DNA of 36,993 bases from CAYZQE01 sp964480635 (GTDB lineage Bacteria; Pseudomonadota; Gammaproteobacteria; GCA-001735895), in the NCBI GenBank assembly GCA_964480635.1, contig CAYZQE010000013.1, forward strand, positions 1-36,993, read 5' to 3'. Both the position numbers and the translations under genes were made by a program. The notes under the pieces are model-generated. The model saw only the letters and a program-made list of their open reading frames with translations, did not search any database and was not told the origin of the DNA. Below, piece by piece: positions 15,593 to 24,168 of this stretch. Numbering within the stretch: the first letter of the stretch is position 1; every line of letters starts with the position of its first letter.

Positions 15593-16426
15593 ATGATTAA
15601 AGAATTTACTAATAAACTAAAATTTCAAGTAAAACAAGCACTTAACGAAGATATAGGCGCTAACGATGTGACGGCAAATCTAATCCAATCTACAAATACT
15701 CTTTCTTTTCAACTACTTAGTAGAGAGGACTGTATTCTTAGTGGCAGCCAATGGTTTAATGAAAGCTTTAAACAATTAGACCCAAATTGCCAAATAAAAT
15801 GGACTCATCATGACGCTGAATTTGTAGCCGCCAACACTACGATTTGCCAGATAAAGGGTAATGCTCAAAAATTACTGTCTGCTGAAAGAACCGCTTTAAA
15901 TTTTTTACAGACTCTTTCTGGTACCGCAACCTCTACACATGAATACGTACAATTAATAGCTCACACGCCATGTCAACTGTTAGATACACGTAAAACAATT
16001 CCACTGTTACGCGATGCGCAAAAATATGCTGTTAGTTGCGGCGGTGGAACCAATCACCGCTTTGGTTTGTATGATGCCTTTTTAATTAAAGAAAACCATA
16101 TTGCTGCTAGCAAGAGCATTAGTGACGCGGTTATACAAGCTCGTAGCATGCACCCAGAGTTGTTACTTGAAGTTGAAGTTGAGACCTTAGCTCAACTTGA
16201 TGAAGCGATAAACGTGGGTGTTGATAGAGCTTTATTAGATAACTTTGATCTGGTCACGTTAAAAAAGGCTGTTTCTATCAATGCTCAGCGCATTCAATTA
16301 GAGGCGTCTGGTGATATAACGAAAAGCACTATTGCTGCTGTCGCAGAAACAGGCGTTGATTTTATTTCTACAGGCGCAATAACCAAGCACTTAAGAGCTA
16401 TCGATTTTTCGCTTCGGTTTTCATAG
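15593..16426 (+). CDS. nadC: Nicotinate-nucleotide pyrophosphorylase (quinolinate phosphoribosyltransferase)
   Basis: NadC converts quinolinate and PRPP to nicotinate mononucleotide, CO2 and pyrophosphate in de novo NAD synthesis. The 277-residue protein carries the family signatures DTRKTIPLLRDAQKYAVSCG, GGTNHRFGLYDAFLIKENHI, EVEVETLAQLDEA, ALLDNFD, LEASGDIT and ISTGAITKHLRAIDFSLRF, covering the substrate- and phosphate-binding arginines, lysines and the glycine/serine phosphate clamp. Length is normal. It is convergent with the next gene, with eight bases between stops and no terminator visible. NAD synthetase (nadE) lies 3.7 kb further on but is not in the same operon. Confidence 0.96.
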   Translation: MIKEFTNKLKFQVKQALNEDIGANDVTANLIQSTNTLSFQLLSREDCILSGSQWFNESFKQLDPNCQIKWTHHDAEFVAANTTICQIKGNAQKLLSAERTALNFLQTLSGTATSTHEYVQLIAHTPCQLLDTRKTIPLLRDAQKYAVSCGGGTNHRFGLYDAFLIKENHIAASKSISDAVIQARSMHPELLLEVEVETLAQLDEAINVGVDRALLDNFDLVTLKKAVSINAQRIQLEASGDITKSTIAAVAETGVDFISTGAITKHLRAIDFSLRFS

Positions 16427-16434
16427 CTTAAAAT

Positions 16435-17307
16435 CTAATATTTACTACTGATTTGAGACTTCAATTCAAAAAATGAAATCATTAACAAAGCCATAATGAT
16501 TATCAAGCCACCTATCATTGTCATCAAACTTGGCTGCTCACCAATAACAAGCCACACCAATAAAACACCCCCAACTGTTTCAAGCGGCATAAACATACTC
16601 GATAAGGGTGCCGATATGTATCTAGCAGATAAGGTTATCAAACTAAATGCGATGCCCACGATAGTGCCCAGAACTAGCAATAGCAGACCATTGGTTAAGC
16701 TAACAACTAATTCTGTTGTAAATAACAACGATATTAGTGCCGTCCAAAGACCACTTAGACTTAACGCTAAAATTTGATTCGCGTCTTTATGCTTGCGCAT
16801 ATGCACAAAGATATAACCCATTAAAATAGATGACAACAAGGCGTAAACATCACCTTTTATAGTGACTAGTTGTTCAGTTTGTTGCACCACTAAGGTTAAA
16901 GCAAAGATAATGACTGCCATAGCTAGCCAAATACGCAACTGAGGAACCTCTTTTAACAGTATCCATGCAAATAAAGACGTAAAGACTGGTGATGCCCCTA
17001 CAATAAGCAGCGTATGTGCCACGCTTGTATGCTTTAAAGAAGACACAAATAAAAACGTGCTCGCCGCGAATAAAACGCTCATCACTAGCGTTGGTCCATT
17101 GAGCCCTAAGCACATTTTGACAAACTCTTTTTTTCGCTCGTACAGCAAAAACAAAGCCAGTACTAAAAACATAAAAAACCCACGCCAGAACATCAGCGTA
17201 AAAAACGGGGTGTCGATTAGACGTACCAATAAACTATCGGGGCTTAATATAATAACGCCCACGAATGCTAATAAAATTCCTTTGGTGGTATCGTTTTGAA
17301 CATTCAT
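16435..17307 (-). CDS. DMT/EamA family transporter
   Basis: This 290-residue integral membrane protein has ten hydrophobic segments in two repeats, the EamA (drug/metabolite transporter) architecture. An internal boundary lies near LVTIKGDVYALLSSILMGYIF. Signatures include RGFFMFLVLALFLLYERKK after helix 2, SVAHTLLIVGASPVFTSLFAWILLKE and ISAPLSSMFMPLETVGGVLLVWLVIGE, the last being the usual proline- and glutamate-containing EamA helix. Members export amino acids, nucleosides or other small metabolites; the substrate cannot be read from the sequence. It lies 15 bases after murU on the same strand and may be the last gene of the amgK-murU transcript. Confidence 0.88.
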   Translation of the reverse strand: MNVQNDTTKGILLAFVGVIILSPDSLLVRLIDTPFFTLMFWRGFFMFLVLALFLLYERKKEFVKMCLGLNGPTLVMSVLFAASTFLFVSSLKHTSVAHTLLIVGASPVFTSLFAWILLKEVPQLRIWLAMAVIIFALTLVVQQTEQLVTIKGDVYALLSSILMGYIFVHMRKHKDANQILALSLSGLWTALISLLFTTELVVSLTNGLLLLVLGTIVGIAFSLITLSARYISAPLSSMFMPLETVGGVLLVWLVIGEQPSLMTMIGGLIIIMALLMISFFELKSQISSKY

Positions 17308-17322
17308 TAAGTGAAGAACCTG

Positions 17323-17988
17323 CTAATCCTGAAGAGCGCTTAATCGCTCTACTGTACCAACGTCTGACCAAAGCCCTTTATGTAAAATAGCTTTAATCTT
17401 TTTTTCTTGGGCATGGCGTCTAATAATTGGCGCTAAAGGACGTTTACCTTGCGTTAAGCCTTTAAAAAAATCTTTTTTATAAAAGCCAATGCCCGAAAAA
17501 GTAAATTGTTTATCCGCTGCTGCCTGTAAACAACCCTCTTTAATACCAAAATCACCAGCTGGATGAAAATCCGGGTTTTCAACCAAAACCAAACTTGCCA
17601 GTGAATCGTTTAATGCTAAAGGGGTCAACTCATAATCGGTGTAAACATCGGCATTTATAACCCAAAATTGTTCTGCCAAATGCGGTAGAGCATTGACAAT
17701 ACCACCTGCCGTTTCTAACGCTTGATTACCTTCATCACAATAATGAATTTTTAAACCAAAAGCAGAGCCATCTGCTAGTTCTTGCTTAATAATACCCCCC
17801 AACCAAGCGACATTAATCACCACGTCCTTTACCCCTGCTCGCACCAACTTTTCTAAGTGATAAACAATCAAGGCCTTACCATTCACTTTTAGCAATGGCT
17901 TGGGAGCGGTATCTGTCAATGGCTTCATTCGCTCACCTCTGCCAGCTGCTAGAATCATGGCTGTGGCACAAAAAATTTGAGGCGTCAT
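17323..17988 (-). CDS. murU: N-acetylmuramate alpha-1-phosphate uridylyltransferase
   Basis: MurU transfers UMP to MurNAc-1-phosphate, making UDP-MurNAc in the peptidoglycan-recycling route that bypasses de novo synthesis and fosfomycin. The nucleotidyltransferase signature is AMILAAGRGERMKPLTDTAP followed by KPLLKVNGKALIVYHLEKL. Metal- and substrate-site segments include VINADVYTDYEL (the D-x-D-like motif), GDFGIK and the C-terminal GLWSDVGTVERLSAL. The ATG at 17988 begins one base after the amgK stop; a TTG at 18000 could extend it by four residues. The tight link with the kinase gene supports MurU over a glucose-1-phosphate or mannose-1-phosphate transferase. Confidence 0.9.
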   Translation of the reverse strand: MTPQIFCATAMILAAGRGERMKPLTDTAPKPLLKVNGKALIVYHLEKLVRAGVKDVVINVAWLGGIIKQELADGSAFGLKIHYCDEGNQALETAGGIVNALPHLAEQFWVINADVYTDYELTPLALNDSLASLVLVENPDFHPAGDFGIKEGCLQAAADKQFTFSGIGFYKKDFFKGLTQGKRPLAPIIRRHAQEKKIKAILHKGLWSDVGTVERLSALQD

Positions 17989-17989
17989 G

Positions 17990-18985
17990 CTATGACACAA
18001 CTAGAGCATCGGCTTTTGAAACCAAACTCAGCTCATCAATAAGCTGACTTAAGCCACACAAGTTTTCTTCACCGTGACTCACTGCTTTCACGTAAGCAAG
18101 CGTACGCGGGATATCACCGATATAACCATTTTTATTATCACGTAACTTCAACCGACTAAAGATACCAATCGCTTTTAAATGACGCTGAACACCCATTAAA
18201 TTAAACCATGTTTTAAATTCAGCCTGCGATACATTGTGCAATTTATTTACCAAGGCAAGTTCATAATACTGCGTCACCCATTGAGTCACTTTTTCCTCTG
18301 GCCAGTCAATGTAGCAATCACGTAATAATGACACTAAGTCATAGGTCATAGGCCCTTTAACAGCATCTTGGAAATCAATAATTCCAATACTGCCGTGGGG
18401 AGTTTTAATTAAGTTTCTTGAATGAAAATCACGATGAACAAAAAACTGTGGTTGTGCTAATGCATTTTTAATTAAAGCTTGTTTCGTTTGCTGCCAAAAA
18501 GACAATTGCTGCTCATTAAGTGTTATGCCTAACAGCTTTTCTATAAACCATTCTTTAAATAGCTCCATTTCCGTGCCTAACAAGGCTGCGGAATAAGCCG
18601 GAATATCATCATGAGGCATGCTCTTTTGCGTTTGTAAAATGGCGTTCATGGCATCGCCATATAAAGCATTCACCGTCGAATCATTTAATAGCCCCAGCAA
18701 TAAATCATCGCCAAAATCACTGAGTACCAAAAACCCATCGGTTAAATCTTGAGCAAATATTTCGGGCGCATTAATTTGCTGTGCCGTTAAGCTATTCGCC
18801 AACGCAACAAAAGCATCGCATGACTCATTTTGTGGCGGCGCATCCATCACAATGTAACTCTGGCCTTCTTTTTTGATACGAAAATAGCGTCTAAAGCTGG
18901 CATCTTCTGAAGCTACTTCTAATGTGCTTAGGTCATAACCCAATGCATCAAGCCATCGTTGCATTTTTTCTTTTCTTTTTGACAT
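17990..18985 (-). CDS. amgK: N-acetylmuramate/N-acetylglucosamine kinase (AmgK-like)
   Basis: AmgK phosphorylates the anomeric hydroxyl of MurNAc (and GlcNAc), the step before MurU in cell-wall recycling. This 331-residue protein has the aminoglycoside-phosphotransferase (APH) kinase fold. It carries an N-terminal nucleotide-binding region with EDASFRRYFRIKKEGQSYIV, hinge FLVLSDFGDDLL, catalytic loop FFVHRDFHSRNL and metal-binding IGIIDFQDAVKGP. The segment ASFRRYFR is typical of AmgK rather than antibiotic phosphotransferases. The ATG at 18985 follows a GGGG-containing stretch. The gene is divergent from the MazG gene, with under 90 bases between the two starts. Confidence 0.9.
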   Translation of the reverse strand: MSKRKEKMQRWLDALGYDLSTLEVASEDASFRRYFRIKKEGQSYIVMDAPPQNESCDAFVALANSLTAQQINAPEIFAQDLTDGFLVLSDFGDDLLLGLLNDSTVNALYGDAMNAILQTQKSMPHDDIPAYSAALLGTEMELFKEWFIEKLLGITLNEQQLSFWQQTKQALIKNALAQPQFFVHRDFHSRNLIKTPHGSIGIIDFQDAVKGPMTYDLVSLLRDCYIDWPEEKVTQWVTQYYELALVNKLHNVSQAEFKTWFNLMGVQRHLKAIGIFSRLKLRDNKNGYIGDIPRTLAYVKAVSHGEENLCGLSQLIDELSLVSKADALVVS

Positions 18986-19072
18986 AAATACCCCAAAGAT
19001 ACAAATAAAGCCGCGAAGTCAGCTTTGCAATCGGTTATTATCGCGCATCTTCTGTTTTATCACCAAGCTTTT

Positions 19073-19444
19073 ATGGATAACACTACCGCGCTGAAAAAAG
19101 CGATCGCAATACAAAATAATGCAGCAAACTATCGTTTTGAATGGAAACAATTAGAGCCTGTTTTCGATAAACTTAATGAAGAGGTTTCTGAGCTTAAACA
19201 GGCCATTAACGATAACAATAAGGATGAAATAAAGTCTGAACTAGGCGATGTTTTATTTGTGGTTGCCAATTTAGCACGCTTATTAGACATTGACCCTGAT
19301 GTTTGTTTAGAAAAAACAAATACTAAATTTAACAACCGTTTTAACTTTGTTTTACAAGCGCTTAATATTAGTAATAATGAACACAACCAAACCTTAGATG
19401 CTATGCAACAACAATGGCAACACTCTAAAAAAGTTTTCCCTTAA
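19073..19444 (+). CDS. MazG-like nucleotide pyrophosphohydrolase, single domain
   Basis: This is a nucleoside-triphosphate pyrophosphohydrolase of the all-alpha MazG fold, likely cleaning up non-canonical or excess NTPs. Metal-binding acids are in LNEEVSELKQAI and EIKSELGDVLFVVANLARLL, giving the E-E-x-x-E and E-x-x-D pattern. The end, MQQQWQHSKK, resembles the C-terminus of full-length MazG. At 123 residues it corresponds to one of the two MazG repeats, most like the C-terminal half of E. coli MazG (263 residues). The ATG at 19073 is chosen over an upstream TTG at 19025. It is 16 bases before a TetR gene. Confidence 0.85.
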   Translation: MDNTTALKKAIAIQNNAANYRFEWKQLEPVFDKLNEEVSELKQAINDNNKDEIKSELGDVLFVVANLARLLDIDPDVCLEKTNTKFNNRFNFVLQALNISNNEHNQTLDAMQQQWQHSKKVFP

Positions 19445-19460
19445 TCAGTGATTGAAGAAA

Positions 19461-20036
19461 ATGTCTCAACGTAGAATAAATACCGAACAAAAAATTTTAA
19501 ATTCTGTCGAGCACCTTTTATTAACAAAGGGTTTTGCAGCTATTGGCATTAACGCCATTGCTAGAAATGCCGGTTGCGACAAAGTGCTCATTTATCGCTA
19601 CTTTGGCAATTTAGATGGCTTATTAAATGCTTTTGCAGAAAGTCATGATTTATGGTGGCAGGTTGATGCTTTAATCAGTGACGAACTGGCTCAACAAAAG
19701 AATTTATCTATTTTTTTAACTGAATTACTTAAAAAACATATTCAAGAAATTCAAGCACGCCCTTTAACCCAAGAAATTATGGCTTGGGAATTATCTGACC
19801 ATAATAAACTAACCGTTGCCTTAGGAAGAACTCGGGCAGAACGCGGTATGCTGCTAGTTAAAAAAATCCGTTCTATTTTTTCTAACCCTAATATTGATAT
19901 TGGTGGCATATTAGGTATTTTTGGCGCATCTGTTAATTACTTAATTATTCGCACACGTCATTTACCCCAAGAAAAGGCTAAAGAAGAATGGTGGCGTTTT
20001 GAACAGTCATTAAGCAATTTATTGAAAAATATTTAA
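19461..20036 (+). CDS. TetR/AcrR family transcriptional regulator
   Basis: This 191-residue protein has an N-terminal helix-turn-helix typical of TetR: RINTEQKILNSVEHLLLTKG, FAAIGINAIARNAGCDKVLI and YRYFGNLDGLLNAFAE. The recognition-helix sequence ending L-I-Y-R-Y-F-G is diagnostic. The C-terminal ligand domain shows no specific signature; it contains LTQEIMAWELSDHNKL and a Trp-rich end. The ATG at 19461 is preferred to a TTG nine bases earlier. No efflux pump or enzyme is directly divergent, so the target is unclear; candidates are its own promoter and mazG. Confidence 0.88.
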   Translation: MSQRRINTEQKILNSVEHLLLTKGFAAIGINAIARNAGCDKVLIYRYFGNLDGLLNAFAESHDLWWQVDALISDELAQQKNLSIFLTELLKKHIQEIQARPLTQEIMAWELSDHNKLTVALGRTRAERGMLLVKKIRSIFSNPNIDIGGILGIFGASVNYLIIRTRHLPQEKAKEEWWRFEQSLSNLLKNI

Positions 20037-20125
20037 TACCTTAAAGCGTTTCTTATTAAGGATAATCTGATTAAGGAGCCTGCTATTTTTTATGTAAAAC
20101 TATCAATGTATTGTTATTTTAAATC

Positions 20126-21745
20126 TTAACCTTTAAATTTTGATGTCATGGGATAACGACGTTCTTTACCAAACGAACGTGGCGTTATTTTTACACCGGG
20201 TGGAGATTGTCTTCGCTTATATTCACTGATATCAACTAAACGCGTTACTCTTGCAACGTCTTTTTTTAAATAGCCTAAAGCCATTATTTCATCACTACTA
20301 ATTTGTTGTTCTACGTATGCCTCTAATATAGCATCAAGCACGTCATACGGCGGTAACGAGTCAGCATCAACTTGATTGGGTGATAGCTCTGCTGATGGAG
20401 GTCGTGTAATGACGCGTTCTGGTATAACGGGTGAAAGTGTATTGCGATAACGAGATAATTCGAACACTCTTAATTTAGATACATCTTTAAGGGGTGCAAA
20501 GCCCCCTGCCATGTCGCCATATAAGGTTGCATAACCGACCGACATTTCACTTTTATTGCCTGTTGTTAAGAGCATTTTTCCTGTTTTATTAGACAGTGCC
20601 ATTAAAATAACACCACGGGTTCTAGCTTGAATGTTTTCTTCTGTCGTGTCTTTTTCGGTGCCTGAAAATTGCGCTTCAAGCACGTCTAAAAAGGCATTAA
20701 CGGGTTGATGAATAGCAATACTTGAATATTTCACACCAAGGGCTTTTGCTTCTAGCTCTGCATCGGTGATGCTCATTTCTGCTGTATAGTCATACGGCAT
20801 CATCACCGCATGCAAGGCGTCTGCTCCGAGCGCATCTACTGCTATAGCCAAAACTAAAGCAGAATCAATGCCGCCAGATAACCCTAGCAACGCCCCTTTA
20901 AAGCCATTTTTTAAAACATAATCTTTCGTAGCGCAAACCAGTGCTTCATACAGTTGTGCAATTTCTGGTTTCATCTTTGCATTCATCGCTTCGCAGTTAA
21001 TTTCGCCTTGTTGACTAATGCTAACCACTTCGGTTTGAGGCTTTTGACCGGCTTGATAAACAATATTGCCATTTTTATCCATGGCAAACGAATGCCCATC
21101 AAATAATAGTTCATCCTGCCCGCCTACTTGATTAACATAAACAATAGGCAATCCTGTTTCTTGCACACGTTGTGTAACCGAATCAATGCGTTGCTGATGC
21201 TTGCCGATATGATAAGGCGAGGCATTTAAATTTAACACCATATCAGCCCCCGCTATTTTAGCCTGAGCTGCAACTTGGTCACTCCAAAGGTCTTCACACA
21301 CGGTTAATGCTAACTGAAAACCATTGACGGTTACTATTTGTGCTTGTTTACCCGCACTGAAATAACGTTTTTCGTCAAACACGCCATAATTTGGCAATTG
21401 TTGTTTTTTATAAACAATTCGGTCTTGGTCTTTTTTTAAAGCCATGGCCGTATTAAACAACTGGTTATCATGCTCATATGGCGCACCAATAATAATGGTT
21501 AAGTCTTCGCTCCAATTATCTAGGGCTTGTTCTATTTCGTCTACACATTGATTAACGTCAAGCATAAACTGACGGCGCAGCAATAAATCTTCGGGGGGGT
21601 AAGCACAAACGGCGAGTTCTGAAAAAACAATCACATCGGCCTTACCTTTATAAAGCTGACAGGTTTCGATAATTTTTTGTGTATTGTTAGCTAGATCACC
21701 AACTGTAAAATTAAGTTGGGCAAGCGCTATTTTAATGCTGTTCAT
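20126..21745 (-). CDS. nadE: Glutamine-hydrolysing NAD+ synthetase
   Basis: NadE amidates nicotinate adenine dinucleotide to NAD+, using ammonia from glutamine. This is the two-domain form (539 residues). The N-terminal nitrilase-type glutaminase has Glu43 (VFSELAVCAYPPEDLL), Lys113/114 (VYKKQQLPNYGVFDEKRYF) and Cys150 (ALTVCEDLWSD), the E-K-C triad. The C-terminal synthetase has the PP-loop LGLSGGIDSALVLAIAVDAL, then TTGNKSEMSVGYATLYGDMA and GGFAPLKDVSKLRVFEL. The C-terminus YKRRQSPPGVKITPRSFGKE is also typical. It follows the rhodanese/MBL gene on the same strand after 143 bases that contain a folded element. Confidence 0.96.
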   Translation of the reverse strand: MNSIKIALAQLNFTVGDLANNTQKIIETCQLYKGKADVIVFSELAVCAYPPEDLLLRRQFMLDVNQCVDEIEQALDNWSEDLTIIIGAPYEHDNQLFNTAMALKKDQDRIVYKKQQLPNYGVFDEKRYFSAGKQAQIVTVNGFQLALTVCEDLWSDQVAAQAKIAGADMVLNLNASPYHIGKHQQRIDSVTQRVQETGLPIVYVNQVGGQDELLFDGHSFAMDKNGNIVYQAGQKPQTEVVSISQQGEINCEAMNAKMKPEIAQLYEALVCATKDYVLKNGFKGALLGLSGGIDSALVLAIAVDALGADALHAVMMPYDYTAEMSITDAELEAKALGVKYSSIAIHQPVNAFLDVLEAQFSGTEKDTTEENIQARTRGVILMALSNKTGKMLLTTGNKSEMSVGYATLYGDMAGGFAPLKDVSKLRVFELSRYRNTLSPVIPERVITRPPSAELSPNQVDADSLPPYDVLDAILEAYVEQQISSDEIMALGYLKKDVARVTRLVDISEYKRRQSPPGVKITPRSFGKERRYPMTSKFKG

Positions 21746-21820
21746 AATTGACAGGATGGTTAAGTTTTTAAGGCAGGCAGAGTAGCTTTTTTAGTTTAAA
21801 ATTAATACAAAATAAGTATT

Positions 21821-21890
21821 AGGATTATAATCAACCTATGTACTTTCAGTGCATAGTGGTTGAGTTAACGCATTAAACGGCGATAATCCT
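21821..21890. other. Nested inverted-repeat element upstream of nadE
   Basis: Outer arms AGGATTAT (21821-21828) and ATAATCCT (21883-21890) are perfect complements. Inside, AACCTATGTAC (21834-21844) pairs imperfectly with a segment ending GTGGTT (21848-21861). It spans the end of the rhodanese/MBL gene and the gap before nadE. It could be a terminator-like or regulatory RNA fold. No known riboswitch is recognised. Confidence 0.4.
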
Positions 21891-23199
21891 AGTAAAACTC
21901 TAGCATTCTAAATAACTGCCCTGCATTACGCTGCGATAGTTCTCTAAATGTTTTCCAATCACTGTATGCACTTTGGTCAATTTTATAGGCCTCTATTAAT
22001 GAGCCGTCTTCATCAACGACAGCTGTCACCTCTTCTAACATGTAAGTCAGGTAATCTTTGGTAAATTTTCTTACTGTCGCCATATCCGTTACATCACCAT
22101 GGCCTGGAATAATAACTTTGGGATTTACCGCTTCTAATTTTTCCCAGTTTTCTAACCATTTATGAATATCAGTATGATCTAAAATCGGTAACATGCGCTC
22201 GTTAAACGTAAAATCACCGCCGATCATAAAGTTGTCATCGGGCATTAGTAGCTGAATATCATCTGGGCTATGGGCATGGCCAAAATGGTTTAAAACAATG
22301 TTTTTGCCTTTTACATCAAGTTTTAATTGGTCTTTAAACGTGATGTCAGGCATCACGATGTGAGAATTAAAAAATTTATCTCTTAAGCTTTCTTCTGCTC
22401 TTTCTAAAACATGTTCGCTTGTATGTTTTATGACGCCTGGCGTTAGCTCATGCGCCACAATTAAAGCGCCTTGTTCTTTCCAATAGCTGCCACCTAACAT
22501 GGCATGGCCTTGGGCGTTTTCATACACTACATATTTCACAGGTAACGGTGTGATTTTTTTAATTTCTGCATGCATTGCTTGCGCTAACAAATAACTGCCG
22601 CCAGCATTAAAAACGACCACTGCATCGTCAGCAACTATAAATGACAAATTGTTGTTATGACCCGAGTTTTCATAAGTACTGGGTTGAGGCGCACCAATGG
22701 CAGTATATACATCATCTATGACTTTTTTAGGTCTCTGATAAAGTAACGAGTTAACATCAATGCTACTAATAAATACATTTAAGCCCTTCTCTTTCCATGC
22801 AAAATAGGTGTCCGAATAGTTTTTTACGTTGGTGTAACCCATGTCCATCAATGTTTTAGCCGCCATTGGGCTTCTGACATTCGTGCCGCAATAGACAACG
22901 ATTGGCGTGTCTAAGTTAAGCGCTTCATCTTTGGTACGAAATTCTATCCAACCACGAGGAATGTTTCTATTTTGATACGCCCCAATAGTGCCTAACAGAC
23001 GCACTTCAAACTGAGTTCGCACATCAATTAAGAGCGTATTGGGTTGTTCTTTGAGTTGTTTTTGTAATTGCTCGGTATTGATGTTTGTAATTTTTTTATT
23101 CACCGCTTCGAGCATTTGTTCGCCGGTTACTGCTGCATGGGCGTGAAATGTTAATACACTCACAAAACAAACTTGAATGAACGTTAATAAAATACGCAT
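21889..23199 (-). CDS. Periplasmic rhodanese / metallo-beta-lactamase fusion
   Basis: This 436-residue exported protein has a signal peptide at residues 1-22 (ending HAHA). A rhodanese domain follows at about 40-140, with LLIDVRTQFEVRLLG and the active-site loop VVYCGTNVRSPMAA. A metallo-beta-lactamase-fold domain covers about 180-400 and includes LNHFGHAHSPDDIQLLM, MIGGDFTFNE and VIIPGHGDVTDM. The usual first metal motif (H-x-H-x-D-H) appears altered to YENAQGHAMLGG, so metal binding or hydrolysis may be reduced. The MBL part recalls the SoxH-like or quinoprotein-relay hydrolases of sulfur and methylotrophic metabolism. The gene is followed upstream by a Gate membrane protein, a cytochrome b561 and a repeat-rich secreted protein. 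Sulfur or persulfide handling is plausible but not shown. Confidence 0.8.
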   Translation of the reverse strand: MRILLTFIQVCFVSVLTFHAHAAVTGEQMLEAVNKKITNINTEQLQKQLKEQPNTLLIDVRTQFEVRLLGTIGAYQNRNIPRGWIEFRTKDEALNLDTPIVVYCGTNVRSPMAAKTLMDMGYTNVKNYSDTYFAWKEKGLNVFISSIDVNSLLYQRPKKVIDDVYTAIGAPQPSTYENSGHNNNLSFIVADDAVVVFNAGGSYLLAQAMHAEIKKITPLPVKYVVYENAQGHAMLGGSYWKEQGALIVAHELTPGVIKHTSEHVLERAEESLRDKFFNSHIVMPDITFKDQLKLDVKGKNIVLNHFGHAHSPDDIQLLMPDDNFMIGGDFTFNERMLPILDHTDIHKWLENWEKLEAVNPKVIIPGHGDVTDMATVRKFTKDYLTYMLEEVTAVVDEDGSLIEAYKIDQSAYSDWKTFRELSQRNAGQLFRMLEFY

Positions 23200-23207
23200 A
23201 AAAAAAC

Positions 23208-24164
23208 CTAGGTGGGTGTATGAATGAAATAACGTCTTATCGTGGCTGCCGATAAACGATTAACCAGCAGCACTAAAGCATAAATTATTATAAATGAAAA
23301 TAGCAGCCGCGCGAATAAGATACCACTTAAATCGGCACCAATCAGCATCATTAGTAGCGTATCTTCTATGACACTATGACACAAACCTAATAATGACACT
23401 GAAAACAAAACTTCTTTTGGGGTCACGTGGCCTTTTTCGACTTCTTTAATCATTAATGCGCCGCCATAAGACAAACCCAAGGTTAAGCCGACAAGCGTAA
23501 TTGTTTCGGCCTCTTTACCTATACCTAATGTTTTAAGCGCAGGCCTAATTAAGAACGTCACTAATTTAATAATATGGAGACGCTGCAATATATCTAGCAC
23601 TAAGACCAAGGCCAGAACAATCACATAAATAAGTAACAAATTAATAACTTGTTCAGCACCCCATTCAAACAGTGTGAGGTTTGTTGCTTCTGGCGTCCAT
23701 AACAGCTCAACAGGCTGCTGTAACCATTCACCCGCGGTATAGAGGTAACTCATAATAAAGCCAAATAACACTGCCATAACAAGACGCAACACCAATGAAA
23801 AGCCAATGCGTATACCTACTTTTTGTGCCACACGCAATTCGATGGGTAAGGAGTGAGCCATCAGCATCATGCCGCTAACAACGGTTACTTGTGCTAATGT
23901 CATTGGGGTATCTGCAATCAGTGAAGCAAAAACAACAATGCCACCATACAGGCTCGTCATCATCGTGGTCGCCCAAACCAAACCCATAGCACCGGGCAAA
24001 CCTACCAGCTCCATAATAGGCTCTAGTGCTGCTGATAAAATGATGATAAAACCAAGTTCTTCTAGAATTTTTATCGCAATAATGATGGGAATCATTATTT
24101 TAAACAGCATCATGCTTAAGTCCGCAGACTTGATAATATTTTCTTTGAGGTAGGCTAAAAACAC
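23208..24164 (-). CDS. Gate (nucleoside-recognition) domain membrane protein
   Basis: This 318-residue integral membrane protein with about eight to nine helices is made of two related halves. LEELGFIIILSAALEPIMEL in the first and FLIRPALKTLGIGKEAETIT in the second are the Gate-domain pattern seen in nucleoside-recognition proteins, the SpmA/SpmB pair and FeoB. Glycine-rich helices (SLYGGIVVFASLIA; GLTLGLSYGGALMIKEVEKG) fit a transport gate. The substrate is unknown. It lies eight bases before the rhodanese/MBL gene and four bases after the cytochrome b561 gene on the same strand, strongly suggesting one transcript. Confidence 0.75.
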   Translation of the reverse strand: MFLAYLKENIIKSADLSMMLFKIMIPIIIAIKILEELGFIIILSAALEPIMELVGLPGAMGLVWATTMMTSLYGGIVVFASLIADTPMTLAQVTVVSGMMLMAHSLPIELRVAQKVGIRIGFSLVLRLVMAVLFGFIMSYLYTAGEWLQQPVELLWTPEATNLTLFEWGAEQVINLLLIYVIVLALVLVLDILQRLHIIKLVTFLIRPALKTLGIGKEAETITLVGLTLGLSYGGALMIKEVEKGHVTPKEVLFSVSLLGLCHSVIEDTLLMMLIGADLSGILFARLLFSFIIIYALVLLVNRLSAATIRRYFIHTPT

Positions 24165-24168
24165 GGGG

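Noticed and set aside
20063..20076. ATCTGATTAAGG as a third short copy of the dispersed repeat
   Set aside because: Only about 11 bases match and the TAATAAAATTT continuation is absent, so it may be chance.
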